Positions 52,723 through 62,094 of a stretch of DNA of 64,000 bases are shown in pieces. Both the position numbers and the translations under genes were made by a program. The stretch is from NCBI GenBank assembly GCA_037367405.1, contig JAZKJV010011400.1, positions 8,368,501 to 8,432,500 on the forward strand, in the 5' to 3' direction. Below the pieces are notes generated by a model that did no database searches, was not told the DNA's origin, and saw nothing but the letters and a program-made list of their open reading frames with translations. The stretch comes from Ottelia alismoides. Lineage: Eukaryota; Streptophyta; Magnoliopsida; Alismatales; Hydrocharitaceae. The stretch's first letter is position 1. Each line of letters starts with the position of its first letter.

Positions 52723-53946
52723 ATGCATTGCCGACTGCCTTCGCTTCCTCAAGCCCGATCGTTCTCTTGGATAGCGCGAGCCCTGCGGTTCTTGCGCCAG
52801 GACCTCGTTTGGCTCTGGCTGGCGATGGGGCTAGGCCTGGGGCTGGCCACCTTGAGTGGCTGTGCGATGTCAGCCCCGGTGCATGTGTTGCGCCCAGCGC
52901 GTTTGAATGTGCCACCGGCTACTCGCGTGGCCTTTGCACCGATCGTGGCCAGGCAGCAGTTGGCCCGCGATCTGGAGGATGCGCTGCGCGCCCACTTGCC
53001 CCAAGCCCAAAGCGGCTTGGAGATGCTGGCCACCAAAGAACTAATCGAAGCTTCGCCAGTTCGCCTGGTCTCGACCGCTCCGCTGACTGGCGACATGACC
53101 GCGCTTCTGGCAGCTCGCCGAGCCCACGCGCAATTGCTGCTCATGGGTGAAGTTGTCCAAGACGATCTGGGTGATGGCGCCCCAGCCGGATCTGACTTGC
53201 CTCCAGAAGTCGCTAAATACAACCCGCCCAAGTTGCCGCTGTTCGGCCCCAGCTTTGTTCAAAAACCGGAACGTGTCGCCATCGCTTGGCGCGTGTTCGA
53301 TGTCTCCAGTGGACAGATGGTCGGCAACCAGACTCTGGCCCTGGATCGCTTTCAAGTGGATCGAGATCACCCCGACTTGCAGTATGCGATACCGCTGGGC
53401 CGCGATCGCGTGATCGCTGGTAGCGCACGCCAAACCTGGCAGGCAGTCACACCTTATATCACCAAGGAAGATGTGGTGATCGCGCTGCCTTGGCTGCAGC
53501 CAGGTGCCAGCCAGATTCGCCGCGGCAATGGCTACGCGCGCATCGGACGATGGGACCAGGCTGAAACGGAATGGACCATCGCCCGGACACGTTACCCGTG
53601 GAGCAACGCGGCCAAGCATAACCTGGCCATCGCCCAAGCAGCTCGCGAGGACTTTCCGGCGGCCAAGGAAACCTTGGCTACGATGAACCCACTGACCATG
53701 CGCAAACGACGTGCTGAAACCTTGGTATGGCTGGATCAACATCAACGCGATTATCACGCGGCCATGGGCCTGCCCGCGCCTGAGGGCGGCTGGGCATTCC
53801 CCGATCCTGTGCAACAAGCCAACCGTCCACTGGCCGCTTCCACTGCTCCGGACCCTGAAGACGCCCCGTGGTGGACGGTGATCCCGTTCACCAAGCCGCC
53901 AGGCTGGAGCTGGCGTCAATGGCTGACTCAACCTTGGGCCCTATAA
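52723..53946 (+). CDS. Exported lipoprotein with TPR-like C-terminal region
   Basis: ATG at 52723 is chosen; the frame opens with TTG at 52705. An unusually long N-region of about 30 residues precedes the hydrophobic core and lipobox LSGC (about residue 47). The mature part has a domain of about 200 residues (NVPPATRVAFAPIVARQQLARDLEDALRAHLPQ, AQLLLMGEVVQDDLG) similar in layout to planctomycete lipoproteins that bind in the cell wall region, followed by a TPR-like pair (GNGYARIGRWDQAETEWTIARTRYPWSNAAKHNLAIAQAAREDFPAAKETL). Function unknown. Confidence 0.7.
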   Translation: MHCRLPSLPQARSFSWIARALRFLRQDLVWLWLAMGLGLGLATLSGCAMSAPVHVLRPARLNVPPATRVAFAPIVARQQLARDLEDALRAHLPQAQSGLEMLATKELIEASPVRLVSTAPLTGDMTALLAARRAHAQLLLMGEVVQDDLGDGAPAGSDLPPEVAKYNPPKLPLFGPSFVQKPERVAIAWRVFDVSSGQMVGNQTLALDRFQVDRDHPDLQYAIPLGRDRVIAGSARQTWQAVTPYITKEDVVIALPWLQPGASQIRRGNGYARIGRWDQAETEWTIARTRYPWSNAAKHNLAIAQAAREDFPAAKETLATMNPLTMRKRRAETLVWLDQHQRDYHAAMGLPAPEGGWAFPDPVQQANRPLAASTAPDPEDAPWWTVIPFTKPPGWSWRQWLTQPWAL

Positions 53947-53978
53947 GGCAGCCAGCAAAACGATGCACCAGGCAAGCC

Positions 53979-54041
53979 GTAGCCACCGTCGCCAGACGGT
54001 GGACGCAAATGCTTAGGCATCCGGCCAATAAAAACGTCCCA
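53979..54041. repeat. Left terminal inverted repeat with GTAGCCACCG motif
   Basis: GTAGCCACCGTCGCCAGACGGTGG is followed by AGGCATCCGGCCAATAAAAACGTCCCA. The latter 27 bases recur exactly inverted at 54809-54835, and the first part is similar to the inverted right end. The two ends enclose a gene-free region of about 770 bp. Confidence 0.75.
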
Positions 54042-54808
54042 GCGAACCCACAAATTGCGTAGGGTAGGCAATTGGGCAACTGCTTGGCGGGGAAAGCGGC
54101 AACCATTGCAAAAGAATACTCGCCCGCCAAGCGGTTGACTGATTGACTAACCTATGCAACTTCCAGAGCTTTCCCCGCTAGTGGATCAACAGACCTGTGT
54201 GGGAGCGCATCTCTAGCGAAGGTTTCCATTCAAGCGCTTCGATGGTCTGCCTTAAGCTGGCAAGCGGCTGATGGGAATGTTGAGCGATTCGGCCAGCGCG
54301 GCGCGGAGACTCTCTCCAGTCATGCGAGTGTAGAGCGTTTGCGTTTGAAACTTGGGATCAACTTGCGAGTGCTTGCCCAACAATTGATCAGCCTGCTCGA
54401 CCAGCGCAGTGTGAGTCTTTTCAATGGCTGGTCGGCCGCGAGTCTCTTTATCAGCCCGCTAATGACGCTAATGGACGCCAATAAAGGCCCGCAGTGTGCA
54501 TCGACTATCCAAGGTCCTATCTGTATTAGCGGACATTCGCGTCATTCGCGGGCACTAACACTCTGCAGACCAGGCGTGACTACTTAGTGCCAAGAAGAAA
54601 GTGCCCGCTAATGACGCTAATGGACGCCATCGAATTCCGCTCTCTACAGCGTGTCGATTCCAGCCAAAGACAGTCTCAGCATGCCGCGATGAGCCATCGC
54701 AAAAGGCTTTAGCCGCCCAAGCCTGAATTTTTCGCCTCGCACAACCGGTAACGCATGCTGCGGCTGAGCGCAAAACTTCTCGAATCGACTGCGGAACAGA
54801 CATGGCAG
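54042..54808. other. Gene-free interior of a region with terminal inverted repeats
   Basis: Apart from the short coding-like fragment at 54252-54452, no gene is seen. A 23-base segment GCTAATGACGCTAATGGACGCC occurs twice, at about 54457-54480 and 54606-54628, with related sequence ATTAGCGGACATTCGCGTCATTCGCGGGC at 54525-54555. These look like decayed or non-autonomous mobile DNA. Confidence 0.5.
54252..54452 (-). pseudogene. Possible transposase remnant
   Basis: The minus strand encodes about 65 residues, including ADKETRGRPAIEKTHTALVE, HSQVDPKFQ and LYTRMTGESLRAAL, and ends at TAA (54254). The LYTRMTxxxLRAAL segment resembles the N-terminal part of ISAzo13-type (Rhodopirellula) transposases, but there is no start and no catalytic domain, and an in-frame TAG precedes it. 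The identification rests on memory of family sequences and is uncertain. Confidence 0.35.
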
Positions 54809-54867
54809 TGGGACGTTTTTATTGGCCGGATGCCTAACGCTGTCCACCGCTTGGCAGCAGTGGCTAC
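54809..54867. repeat. Right terminal inverted repeat
   Basis: TGGGACGTTTTTATTGGCCGGATGCCT is the exact reverse complement of 54015-54041, and continues into CCACCGCTTGGCAGCAGTGGCTAC, a GTAGCCACCG-type half-element. It ends 28 bp before the stop of the cyclase gene. Confidence 0.75.
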
Positions 54868-54894
54868 GGAGACTGCATTCGGCGAAATGATCCA

Positions 54895-56664
54895 CTACTT
54901 GGCCGGCAGTTCGATGATGCCAGCCCAATCGGCCGGTGGTGTGCGACGATGCTGAGCAATATAGACCGTCAAGAAGTCCTTCACCTGGTCCTCCGCTGGA
55001 ACCTGGTGCAAGTAACGAAAGGCTTCGGGCCAGCGTCCGGCCAGAAAGTGATCGAGGGCCGTTTCATACGCTTCGATATGCGCATCGGTCAGAGTCGCAT
55101 CCAGTTCGACCGGCGGTAGTAACTCGCTGACAGTTAAAGCCGTTTGCATGCCGTAGGGTCGTACCTTGGCCACGCGTCGCACGCGCAACTGCGAAGCAGG
55201 AACGTTCTGACGAATCCAGTCGGCTGTGGCTTCATCGATCAAGATCGAAGCTTGCAGTTGCTTGGTCATGCCTTCCAATCGCGAGGCCAGGTTCACCACC
55301 GGACCAAAGACCGTGACTTTCACTTGATCAATCGTGCCGATACGACCGGCCACGGCGGAACCGGATGCAATGCCGATGCCGGCGCGAAAACCAGCCAGCG
55401 CATGTCCCGGTTCATTCGAGCTGCGATCAAACTCGGTGCGAATCGCCAGCGCAGCTACACACGCCTGGTAGATCGACTGCTGCTCGGCAATCGGCCAACC
55501 CCAGAACCCCATGGCGGCATCACCATGAAAATCGCCAACCACGCCACCACCATGCAGGATATGATGAGTCATCACACCCAGCGCATCGCTGACGCGCGAC
55601 AACAAGTCCAACAGTCGATCGGCCGAATCTTCGCTGTTGCGAGAAAACCCTCGCAAGTCGCAGAACAGTACCGAGACATTAGTCTCGCGCGGTGCCAGCA
55701 CCTCATCAGGATCGCGCTGCGCGAGCGCATCCAGGACCACCGGCGCAAAGAAGGGACGCAGGCTGTCTTGCCGACGTTGCAAGCTGCGCACTTGCTTGAT
55801 GGCTCCCAGCGTTGTGGCCGTCAACTCGGCAAACTTTAAATCATCGCGCAGGTTCTCGGCCTGGTTAGAGACACCGCTGGCCGCGGGTGGTCCCGCAAAA
55901 TCTCCCGACACATATATTGCCCAGCCAGGACACGCGTCGGAGAGCACCGGGGTGCAGAAAGCCCAGTCGACATTCTCGCTCTGTGTAAAGGCTTCACTAC
56001 CTAGCGACCGGTTCCAGATGTGTAGCACGCTTTCTTTTGTGCGCACACCATGCGTCACCAGTTGCAACGAAGGCTTGAAGTGCTGGCCGGTTAGCGATCG
56101 GCAATCCCAATGCAGGATTTCCATACCATCGTTTGGAGCCGCCTTGACGATCGCCACAAACGAGGCCTCGGGGATGCCCAGCAGCAATACATTGACGATC
56201 CGGGCACACAACTCTTCGTCGCTGCTACTGCCCGCGATGATCTCCGGAACGCGGCCCAGGACTTCGATGCGCCGATCAGCATCGCGGTAGCGACTTTGAC
56301 GCAACAGGTGAGCCGAATAGGTTTGCTCGGAGAAGGCCGGGACATTCAGTTGCGAGAATTGCACCGGTTGGTCGACGATGGTGAAGGTCGTTTGCCCAAT
56401 GACAAAGTGCTCGCCAATCTGCACGTTGAACTGGTCGCGCTGCTGGCCGCGATAGAAGATATAGTTGCGGGCATCGGCAATCCGGCGGACCTCCAGCGAT
56501 TTGCCATTCCATCGCAGGAAGGCATGTTTGCGCGATATGCGATCATCCCAGGGCACGGCCCATTGATCGGCCGCGCGACCGAGAACTGATTCGGCCTGGC
56601 TGACCGTTAACGGCCTGCGCCACCGGTCTTGAGGATGAGGTCCCTGGGCAATCAAGTCGGGCAT
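54895..56664 (-). CDS. FHA-GAF-adenylate/guanylate cyclase
   Basis: The 589-residue product has an N-terminal FHA domain (SVLGRAADQWAVPWDDRISRKHAFL near 26-50), which recognises phosphothreonine; a middle GAF-like region (about 125-290) and a helical linker; then a class III nucleotide cyclase domain (about 325-510) with both metal-binding aspartates (VLFCDLRGFS and VGDFHGDAAMGFWG) and the GxxVNLASRLEG-type substrate loop (FGPVVNLASRLEG). It should make cAMP or cGMP under control of a kinase pathway. A small gene overlaps upstream by 13 bp, so the two are co-transcribed. Confidence 0.9.
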   Translation of the reverse strand: MPDLIAQGPHPQDRWRRPLTVSQAESVLGRAADQWAVPWDDRISRKHAFLRWNGKSLEVRRIADARNYIFYRGQQRDQFNVQIGEHFVIGQTTFTIVDQPVQFSQLNVPAFSEQTYSAHLLRQSRYRDADRRIEVLGRVPEIIAGSSSDEELCARIVNVLLLGIPEASFVAIVKAAPNDGMEILHWDCRSLTGQHFKPSLQLVTHGVRTKESVLHIWNRSLGSEAFTQSENVDWAFCTPVLSDACPGWAIYVSGDFAGPPAASGVSNQAENLRDDLKFAELTATTLGAIKQVRSLQRRQDSLRPFFAPVVLDALAQRDPDEVLAPRETNVSVLFCDLRGFSRNSEDSADRLLDLLSRVSDALGVMTHHILHGGGVVGDFHGDAAMGFWGWPIAEQQSIYQACVAALAIRTEFDRSSNEPGHALAGFRAGIGIASGSAVAGRIGTIDQVKVTVFGPVVNLASRLEGMTKQLQASILIDEATADWIRQNVPASQLRVRRVAKVRPYGMQTALTVSELLPPVELDATLTDAHIEAYETALDHFLAGRWPEAFRYLHQVPAEDQVKDFLTVYIAQHRRTPPADWAGIIELPAK

Positions 56665-57008
56665 GGCGTTTCCAAATACTGGCCGATCTTCTGCACAGCC
56701 AGCGAGAGCGACTGAGCTGCCATGCGAAAGTTCATATGCCCTGACACTTCTGGCTGGATCTCAGTAAACAGCTCGTTGGCCTTGCGCAGCAGCGACCACT
56801 TCTTCTTGGCCAGCTTGAGATACCCCTCCGCATCGCCAGCATCCAGCGACGGCCCCAGGGCGAGCATGAAGTCATACAAATCCCGATGCACGCTGGCCAG
56901 TTCCTCGTCATCCTTGACTTCATCCGAATGCTTCAAGAATGTTCGGACCATCCAGATATGAGCCACCTGATCGTCGATCAGCCGCATGAGTTCTTGAGCT
57001 GTTGGCAT
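56652..57008 (-). CDS. Small conserved-type hypothetical protein linked to the cyclase
   Basis: ATG at 57008 (MPTAQELMRLIDDQVAHIWMVRTFLKHSDE) is preferred to 57035. The 118-residue product is helical and amphipathic, with no membrane segment. Its end overlaps the cyclase start by 13 bp, and dprA ends 44 bp upstream, so it may be co-expressed with both. No known domain; the alpha-helical layout suggests a bundle that could act as a regulator or partner of the cyclase, which is inference. Confidence 0.7.
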   Translation of the reverse strand: MPTAQELMRLIDDQVAHIWMVRTFLKHSDEVKDDEELASVHRDLYDFMLALGPSLDAGDAEGYLKLAKKKWSLLRKANELFTEIQPEVSGHMNFRMAAQSLSLAVQKIGQYLETPCPT

Positions 57009-57051
57009 CGCACCTTGAGAACTGTAAGAAGACAATCGGATACCGCCAAAA

Positions 57052-58218
57052 TCACAAGCGTTGGACTAACTGGCCGCTGAGGCGATGAACCAGCCGTCGC
57101 ATCTCCAGTACGCTCAGCGTACTGAGCACGCGCGATACGGGCAATCCGCTGGTAACCACCACCTGGTTGATATCGGTCGGCTCCAGCCCGATCGCGTTGA
57201 GGACCTGCGACTCTTGTTCGTTCAATTGCAATTGCACGGGATGCCGCACATGATTGTCGGGGGTTAACTGAATGCCTTCGACCAATGGCCCCAACTGGTC
57301 CAGGATATCTTCGGGATCTTGAGTCAAGTACGCCCCATCGCGAATCAGCGCATGACAACCACGGGCCGCGGGCGAAGACACCAGGCCTGGAATCGCAAAC
57401 ACGTCGCGCCCCTGTTCGCCGGCATGGCGAGCGGTGATGAGCGCACCTGACCGCTCAGCCGCTTCCACTACCAGCGTTCCCACGGACAGACCGCTGATAA
57501 TTCGGTTGCGTTGGGGAAACATGCCTTTCTTGGGTTTGGAATAAGGCGGCATCTCGCTGATCAGCGCACCCTGCTGAATGATTTGTTCAGCCAGATCTTG
57601 GTGAGCAGGTGGATAAATGTCGTCGACACCACTGCTGAGTACCGCAATGGTGCGTCCGCCGCCATCGAGCGCGCCGCGATGAGCCGCTGCATCGATACCG
57701 CGTGCCAATCCACTGACGATGGTCAGTCCGGCTCGAGCCAAGACACGCGCAAACCGTTCGGCCTGATTGCGTCCATACTGACTTGCGCCGCGCGTGCCGA
57801 CGATTGCCAACGCCAGTCCGTCACTGGGCTGCAAACTGCCTCGCAAGTACAGCACGCTGGGCGCATCGGGCAGCTCGCGCAGTAAACGCGGATAACGCGC
57901 ATCGCTGGGCAGCAAGATTTCGATGTTCGCTGCCTGGCAGCGCTCGATCACCTGGCCCGCCAGGTCGCGACCTTCGCTGCTCCGTAACCGCCTGGCCAAG
58001 GCCACGCCTACGCCTGGCACTTCGGCTAACTGATCAGGCGATGCAGACCAGACAGCGGCCGGCGAAGGAAATTTTTCGAGCAGAGCCGACAGAGTGATGG
58101 GCCCGACACCAGTTGTCAAAACTAGCGCCAGGTATTCATGCAGATCAGTGGGACTGGCCGATGAGGGGAGGTTGCTGCTGGAAGTAGATTCGCATCCGTG
58201 CTGGGTCATTTGAGCCAT
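57052..58218 (-). CDS. dprA: DNA processing protein DprA
   Basis: The 388-residue product loads RecA on incoming single-stranded DNA in transformation. The Rossmann-like core shows GTRGASQYGRNQAERFARVLARAGLTIVSGLARGIDAAAHRGAL, SSGVDDIYPPAHQDLAEQI, and GMFPQRNRIISGLSVGTLVVEAAERSGALITARHAGEQGRDVFAIPG. An N-terminal helix-hairpin-helix-like (SAM) region (about 45-80) and a C-terminal winged helix (NAIGLEPTDINQVVVTSGLPVSRVLSTLSVLEM) are present, so it is full-length. ClpP genes lie upstream. Confidence 0.93.
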   Translation of the reverse strand: MAQMTQHGCESTSSSNLPSSASPTDLHEYLALVLTTGVGPITLSALLEKFPSPAAVWSASPDQLAEVPGVGVALARRLRSSEGRDLAGQVIERCQAANIEILLPSDARYPRLLRELPDAPSVLYLRGSLQPSDGLALAIVGTRGASQYGRNQAERFARVLARAGLTIVSGLARGIDAAAHRGALDGGGRTIAVLSSGVDDIYPPAHQDLAEQIIQQGALISEMPPYSKPKKGMFPQRNRIISGLSVGTLVVEAAERSGALITARHAGEQGRDVFAIPGLVSSPAARGCHALIRDGAYLTQDPEDILDQLGPLVEGIQLTPDNHVRHPVQLQLNEQESQVLNAIGLEPTDINQVVVTSGLPVSRVLSTLSVLEMRRLVHRLSGQLVQRL

Positions 58219-58286
58219 GGTTTACCTCAGGCCGACACGCGTACTTCCCAGTCCCTGGCTGATCTTGCAGTAAAACTTGCCCAATT

Positions 58287-58898
58287 CTAGGTGGCAGGCG
58301 GCGCGATCGCATCCCGGGGCATCGATTCAATGGCCTTGTCGATCAAGCCATATTCCACCGCTTCGTCCGCCGACATGAATCGGTCGCGATCGGTGTCGCG
58401 TTCGATCTGCGTCAGCGACTGACCCGAGTGCTTGATCAAAATCTCGTTCAGCTTCTGCTTGATGCGTTTGAACTCGCGGGCGTGAATCGAGATCTCTTCA
58501 GCCGTCCCTTGCATGCCGGCTAGCGGTTGGTGGATCATGATGCGGGCGTTAGGCAACGCGTAACGCTTGCCAGCGGCACCAGCGGCCAATAGCACGGCGC
58601 CCATCGACGCGGCTTGTCCGATGCAGTAGGTGGCTACATCACAAGAGACAAATTGCATCGTGTCATAGATCGCCAGGCCCGCGCTAACACTACCACCTGG
58701 TGAGTTGATATACAGGTGAATGTCAGCTTTGGGATCGTCCGACTGCAGGAACAACATCTGCGCGACCAGGGCATTGGCAACTTCATCATCGACCTGGGAA
58801 CCCAAGAAGATGATTCGGTCCTTCAGCAACCGCGAATAAATATCGTATACGCGCTCTTCGCGTCCATTCTTCTCAATGACGTACGGAATCGTTGGCAT
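58287..58898 (-). CDS. clpP: ATP-dependent Clp protease proteolytic subunit (second)
   Basis: The 203-residue product has the full serine triad: Ser in [14 protein letters not shown], His in [10 protein letters not shown] and Asp in [21 protein letters not shown]. The sequence around the serine is the canonical type. Two clpP genes lie in tandem, 60 bp apart, so the peptidase may be a mixed barrel. No clpX is encoded in this window. Confidence 0.94.
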   Translation of the reverse strand: MPTIPYVIEKNGREERVYDIYSRLLKDRIIFLGSQVDDEVANALVAQMLFLQSDDPKADIHLYINSPGGSVSAGLAIYDTMQFVSCDVATYCIGQAASMGAVLLAAGAAGKRYALPNARIMIHQPLAGMQGTAEEISIHAREFKRIKQKLNEILIKHSGQSLTQIERDTDRDRFMSADEAVEYGLIDKAIESMPRDAIAPPAT

Positions 58899-58958
58899 TC
58901 TTATTCAATCCGTTCTGGCTGTATGTGGTATTCGGTTAGTCAACTACGGAAAATCGAC

Positions 58959-59612
58959 TTACTCGTCTTTTTCTTCTTCTTCGGCGACTTGCTTGGTCAG
59001 CAACTGGTCGACCAACCCATACTCCTTGGCCGCATCGGCCGTCAGGAAGAAATCGCGATCGGCATCTTTGGCAATTTGTTCAACCGATTGGCCGGTGTGC
59101 TTGGCCAGGATGTGATTGAGCAGATCACGATAACGCAGGATCTCGTTGGCCTGAATCTCGATATCGGATATCTGGCCCGATACACCACCGGCCGGTTGAT
59201 GCACCATCACGCGACTGTTGGGCAGACAGTAACGTTTGCCCTTGGTGCCACCGGCCAACAGGACCGCTGCACCACTGGCCGCCTGGCCCACACAGTACGT
59301 TGCCACCGGGCAACTGAGCATTTGCATCGTGTCGTAGATGGCCAGCGTAGCCACCACGTCACCACCAGGGCTGTTCAAATAGAAGTGAATGTCTTTGCGG
59401 CGATTCTCGCTCTGCAAATACAACAACTTCATCACCACTTCGTTGGCATTGCCCGTGTGAATCTCGCCCTGCAAAAACACGATTCGGTTTTCCAGCAGCA
59501 GGTCACCCAGGGTCAACTGTCGCTGGCGCTGGTAGCTCTGATAGGCGTAAGAATTGCTAACGGAGTTAATTGAGTTGATCGATTGATCAAATGGGGGCAG
59601 CCGAGAATCCAA
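58959..59612 (-). CDS. clpP: ATP-dependent Clp protease proteolytic subunit (first)
   Basis: The 217-residue product has a Ser/Tyr/Asn-rich N-terminal extension, then the ClpP fold with triad Ser (GQAASGAAVLLAGG), His (RVMVHQPAGG) and Asp (KDADRDFFLTADAAKEYGLVDQ). The Gly in place of the usual Met after Ser, and the acidic tail EEEEKDE, differ from its neighbour, as expected for paralogues that assemble together. Downstream of tig, as in many bacteria. Confidence 0.94.
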   Translation of the reverse strand: MDSRLPPFDQSINSINSVSNSYAYQSYQRQRQLTLGDLLLENRIVFLQGEIHTGNANEVVMKLLYLQSENRRKDIHFYLNSPGGDVVATLAIYDTMQMLSCPVATYCVGQAASGAAVLLAGGTKGKRYCLPNSRVMVHQPAGGVSGQISDIEIQANEILRYRDLLNHILAKHTGQSVEQIAKDADRDFFLTADAAKEYGLVDQLLTKQVAEEEEKDE

Positions 59613-59988
59613 CGCGCGCTCCTTCTAGTGATTCAGGGTTATGTTCATGCAAGCCACGAATGACTCTCTAGTGCGCAGTGTTGGCCAAACACGCCGTTTT
59701 GGCAACCCCGCTTGACCAGTTTTAAGAGAGCGACTTGCAGAATTGAGAAGTTTAGCCTGAAAAGAGAAACACCAGGAGGCAGGCTGCAGGCTTCAGGCTT
59801 CAGATCTCAAATCTCAAATCTGAAATCTCGAATATGAAATTTGAAATCTGAAGTCTCGAATCTGAAATTTGAAATCTCAAATCTCAAATCTCAAATTCGC
59901 ATTCAGAAGACTCGAACCTGACACGGAAACAGTTCGCCTCACGTGCCAGATCCAATTCAAATACCGATTCCACTGACGCCGCCGAGCA
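59613..59988. repeat. Spacer with AAATCTC-type short sequence repeat, copy 2
   Basis: The 376-bp spacer between tig and the first clpP contains at 59803-59897 a run of units such as CTCAAATCTCAAATCTGAAATCTCGAATATGAAATTTG in many variants; this is the same type as at 46846-46905 and 61911-61960. No gene is present. Confidence 0.65.
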
Positions 59989-61488
59989 CTAGGACTTGTC
60001 TGCTTCAGGCAACTTGGGAGTACCGGGCATGACGGGGGCTTCGTTATCGTGAGCCGCTTCGGGGATCTCAGCCATTTCACCGGAGATCACAAAGTCGATG
60101 CTGCTGCTCTCCAGGTCACGCTTGAGGAAATCGACGTCGTTCACATCGATGATCTTACCGGCAGCCACGATCTTCTCGATCACCTGGCGCTCGATTATTT
60201 GGTTGCGAACGGCATCCATCTGACCGGAGCGCTCCAGCCGGGCTCGCATGCGGCGGCCTGACAAATCGCTCTGCTCGGCCAGCAGGTCGATCTCTTTGTC
60301 GTACTCTTCACCAGTTGGTTCGATGTTCAGCTCTTCAGCAATCTTCTCGAGCACAAAGTGCTCGCGGAGGGCTTCGATCGTCGACATGCGAGCGTTATTG
60401 CGCGACGCATTGACATACTGCATGATCTGATCGTTCTGGAAACCGCTGCGCTGGAGCTCCAGAATCATGCGCTGCAACTCACGACTGGTCTGGCGATTGA
60501 CCAGTTTTTCAGGCATCTCCCAATTAGCGTCTTTGGTCAACTGCCCAACGATCTGCTTGCGCAGATTCTGCTGCTGGTGATAAACAAACTGGCGCTCTAA
60601 TTCTTCGCGAACAAACTCACGCAGCTCAGCGGTGGTCTCAAAGCCCAGTTCGGCCAAGGTCTTTTCCGTCAGCTCGTCGATCTGCACGCGGCGAACTTCG
60701 ACGACTTCGAATTCGGCCTTCAAGCTCTTGCCGCGATGAGCGGGATTGGGGGCCGAGTCGGAAATCGTGACCGTGGTCTCACGCTTTTCGCCTTCCTTCG
60801 CCCCGGACAGCAAAGTACCGAAGTCCGAAATGATTGCGTCGCCAAAGGAGAGCGAATTGCGCAGAAGCACAGACTCTTCATCACATTCTGAGAACAGCTT
60901 GTCACCGTCAAAGAATTTGATGTTCAGGGTCAGAGTATCACCCAGCTGTGCAGGACCATCGACTGCTTCGCCTTGCGAGAATCGCACCAACGTGCGGGCC
61001 GTCTGACGCTCGACATCTTCATCTGTCAAGTTGAAGACCAGTCGCTTCAGCTCGAGACCTTCCCACTTGGGTGTATCGAAGTCAGGTCGCACTTCGATGT
61101 CAAATTCGTAAACGAAGTCACCTTCTGCGGGAACTTCGATCACGCCATAGTCGAAACTGGGTTCACTGATGGCCGAGAAGTAATCGCCCTCGGTAACCTG
61201 CTGCAGACTCTCAACGACCAGCGTTTGCTTGACTTGATCGGCCACTTCGCTCTTGAAGCGAGTTTCGATCAGCTTGCGCGGAGCCTTGCCCGCACGGAAA
61301 CCTGGCAGCTCGGCCTTGGGCACCACTTCGTCGTATGCACGCTTGAAGTACCGATCCACTTCGGCTCGCGGAATGGTCACCACCACGTGACGCTCGCAGG
61401 CCGATTTGGTGTTAACCTTCGCGTCGAATTGAAGCTTCGGGGTTTCTTCCGCAGAGTTTTCTGGCGAATCCAGTTCCGTGCTGGCCAT
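59989..61488 (-). CDS. tig: Trigger factor
   Basis: The 499-residue product is a ribosome-bound chaperone and peptidyl-prolyl isomerase. The ribosome-docking signature GFRAGKAPR is at 63-71, the FKBP-like domain follows (about 175-260, with AQLGDTLTLNIKFFDGDKLF), then the helical substrate-binding C-domain. There is a Pro/Glu-rich C-terminal tail that is longer than in E. coli (432 residues). tig precedes clpP as in many bacteria. Confidence 0.95.
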   Translation of the reverse strand: MASTELDSPENSAEETPKLQFDAKVNTKSACERHVVVTIPRAEVDRYFKRAYDEVVPKAELPGFRAGKAPRKLIETRFKSEVADQVKQTLVVESLQQVTEGDYFSAISEPSFDYGVIEVPAEGDFVYEFDIEVRPDFDTPKWEGLELKRLVFNLTDEDVERQTARTLVRFSQGEAVDGPAQLGDTLTLNIKFFDGDKLFSECDEESVLLRNSLSFGDAIISDFGTLLSGAKEGEKRETTVTISDSAPNPAHRGKSLKAEFEVVEVRRVQIDELTEKTLAELGFETTAELREFVREELERQFVYHQQQNLRKQIVGQLTKDANWEMPEKLVNRQTSRELQRMILELQRSGFQNDQIMQYVNASRNNARMSTIEALREHFVLEKIAEELNIEPTGEEYDKEIDLLAEQSDLSGRRMRARLERSGQMDAVRNQIIERQVIEKIVAAGKIIDVNDVDFLKRDLESSSIDFVISGEMAEIPEAAHDNEAPVMPGTPKLPEADKS

Positions 61489-61611
61489 AATCAGTTATTC
61501 CGTGTGCAAACAAAATTGAGCTGTGGGTGGGCTGACCCCAGTTGGTGGCCCATGGAGCAATTCCACTGGGAGCGACGCAGCCGCAAGAAACGCTTGGACA
61601 AGCGAAGGAAG

Positions 61612-61684
61612 AGCGGGTGATGGGATTCGAACCCACGACAACAACGTTGGCAACGTTGTGCTCTACCAACTGAGCTACACCCGC
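61612..61684 (-). tRNA. tRNA-Gly(GCC)
   Basis: The minus strand folds into a complete cloverleaf: acceptor GCGGGTG with CACCCGC, D arm GCTC-AGTTGGTA-GAGC, anticodon stem CAACG with CGTTG around the loop TTGCCAA (anticodon GCC), a 5-base variable loop, and T arm GTGGG-TTCGAAT-CCCAT. CCA is not encoded. It is 123 bp upstream of tig. Confidence 0.95.
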
Positions 61685-62094
61685 ATTTTTCGTTCCACGC
61701 CTTTACTGGCAACTTCGCTCGAAGCGTTTTGGCCACGCTTCTAGAGTCAGCATGGCGATTAACATACAAGCCCACGGGGGTTTTGCCAAGGCTGGCTGGT
61801 CGTGTCCCCGTTGGATGCGACAGGATTATAGGTAAGGTCGCTTGGACTGCAAGGCACGTTTAACAAATTTCAGCCCCCACAGCCCCCAGCGCCCCCGAGC
61901 AAGCGAACTCGAATCTCAAATCTCGAATCTCGAATCTCAAATCTCAAATCTTGAATGTCCAATCCCAAATTCCCCACGCGTGCCCCGGGGCGGATTTCAC
62001 TTTTCAGAATTCAGATCGGTGATTTGCGATTTGAAATTTACGATTTTGAGCTACCCTGGTCATTTCCCTTACTTCCCCATGTGGCGAGTCACCA
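61685..62094. other. Divergent spacer with AAATCTC-type repeat, copy 3
   Basis: Between tRNA-Gly (leftward) and hisE (rightward). Bases 61911-61960 consist of CGAATCTCAAATCTCGAATC-like units, followed by related degenerate sequence to about 62050. No gene was seen. Confidence 0.55.

Noticed and set aside
54339..54587. Plus-strand ORF of 82 codons in the repeat-bounded region
   Set aside because: Made largely of the GCTAATGACGCTAATGG repeats; no domain features.
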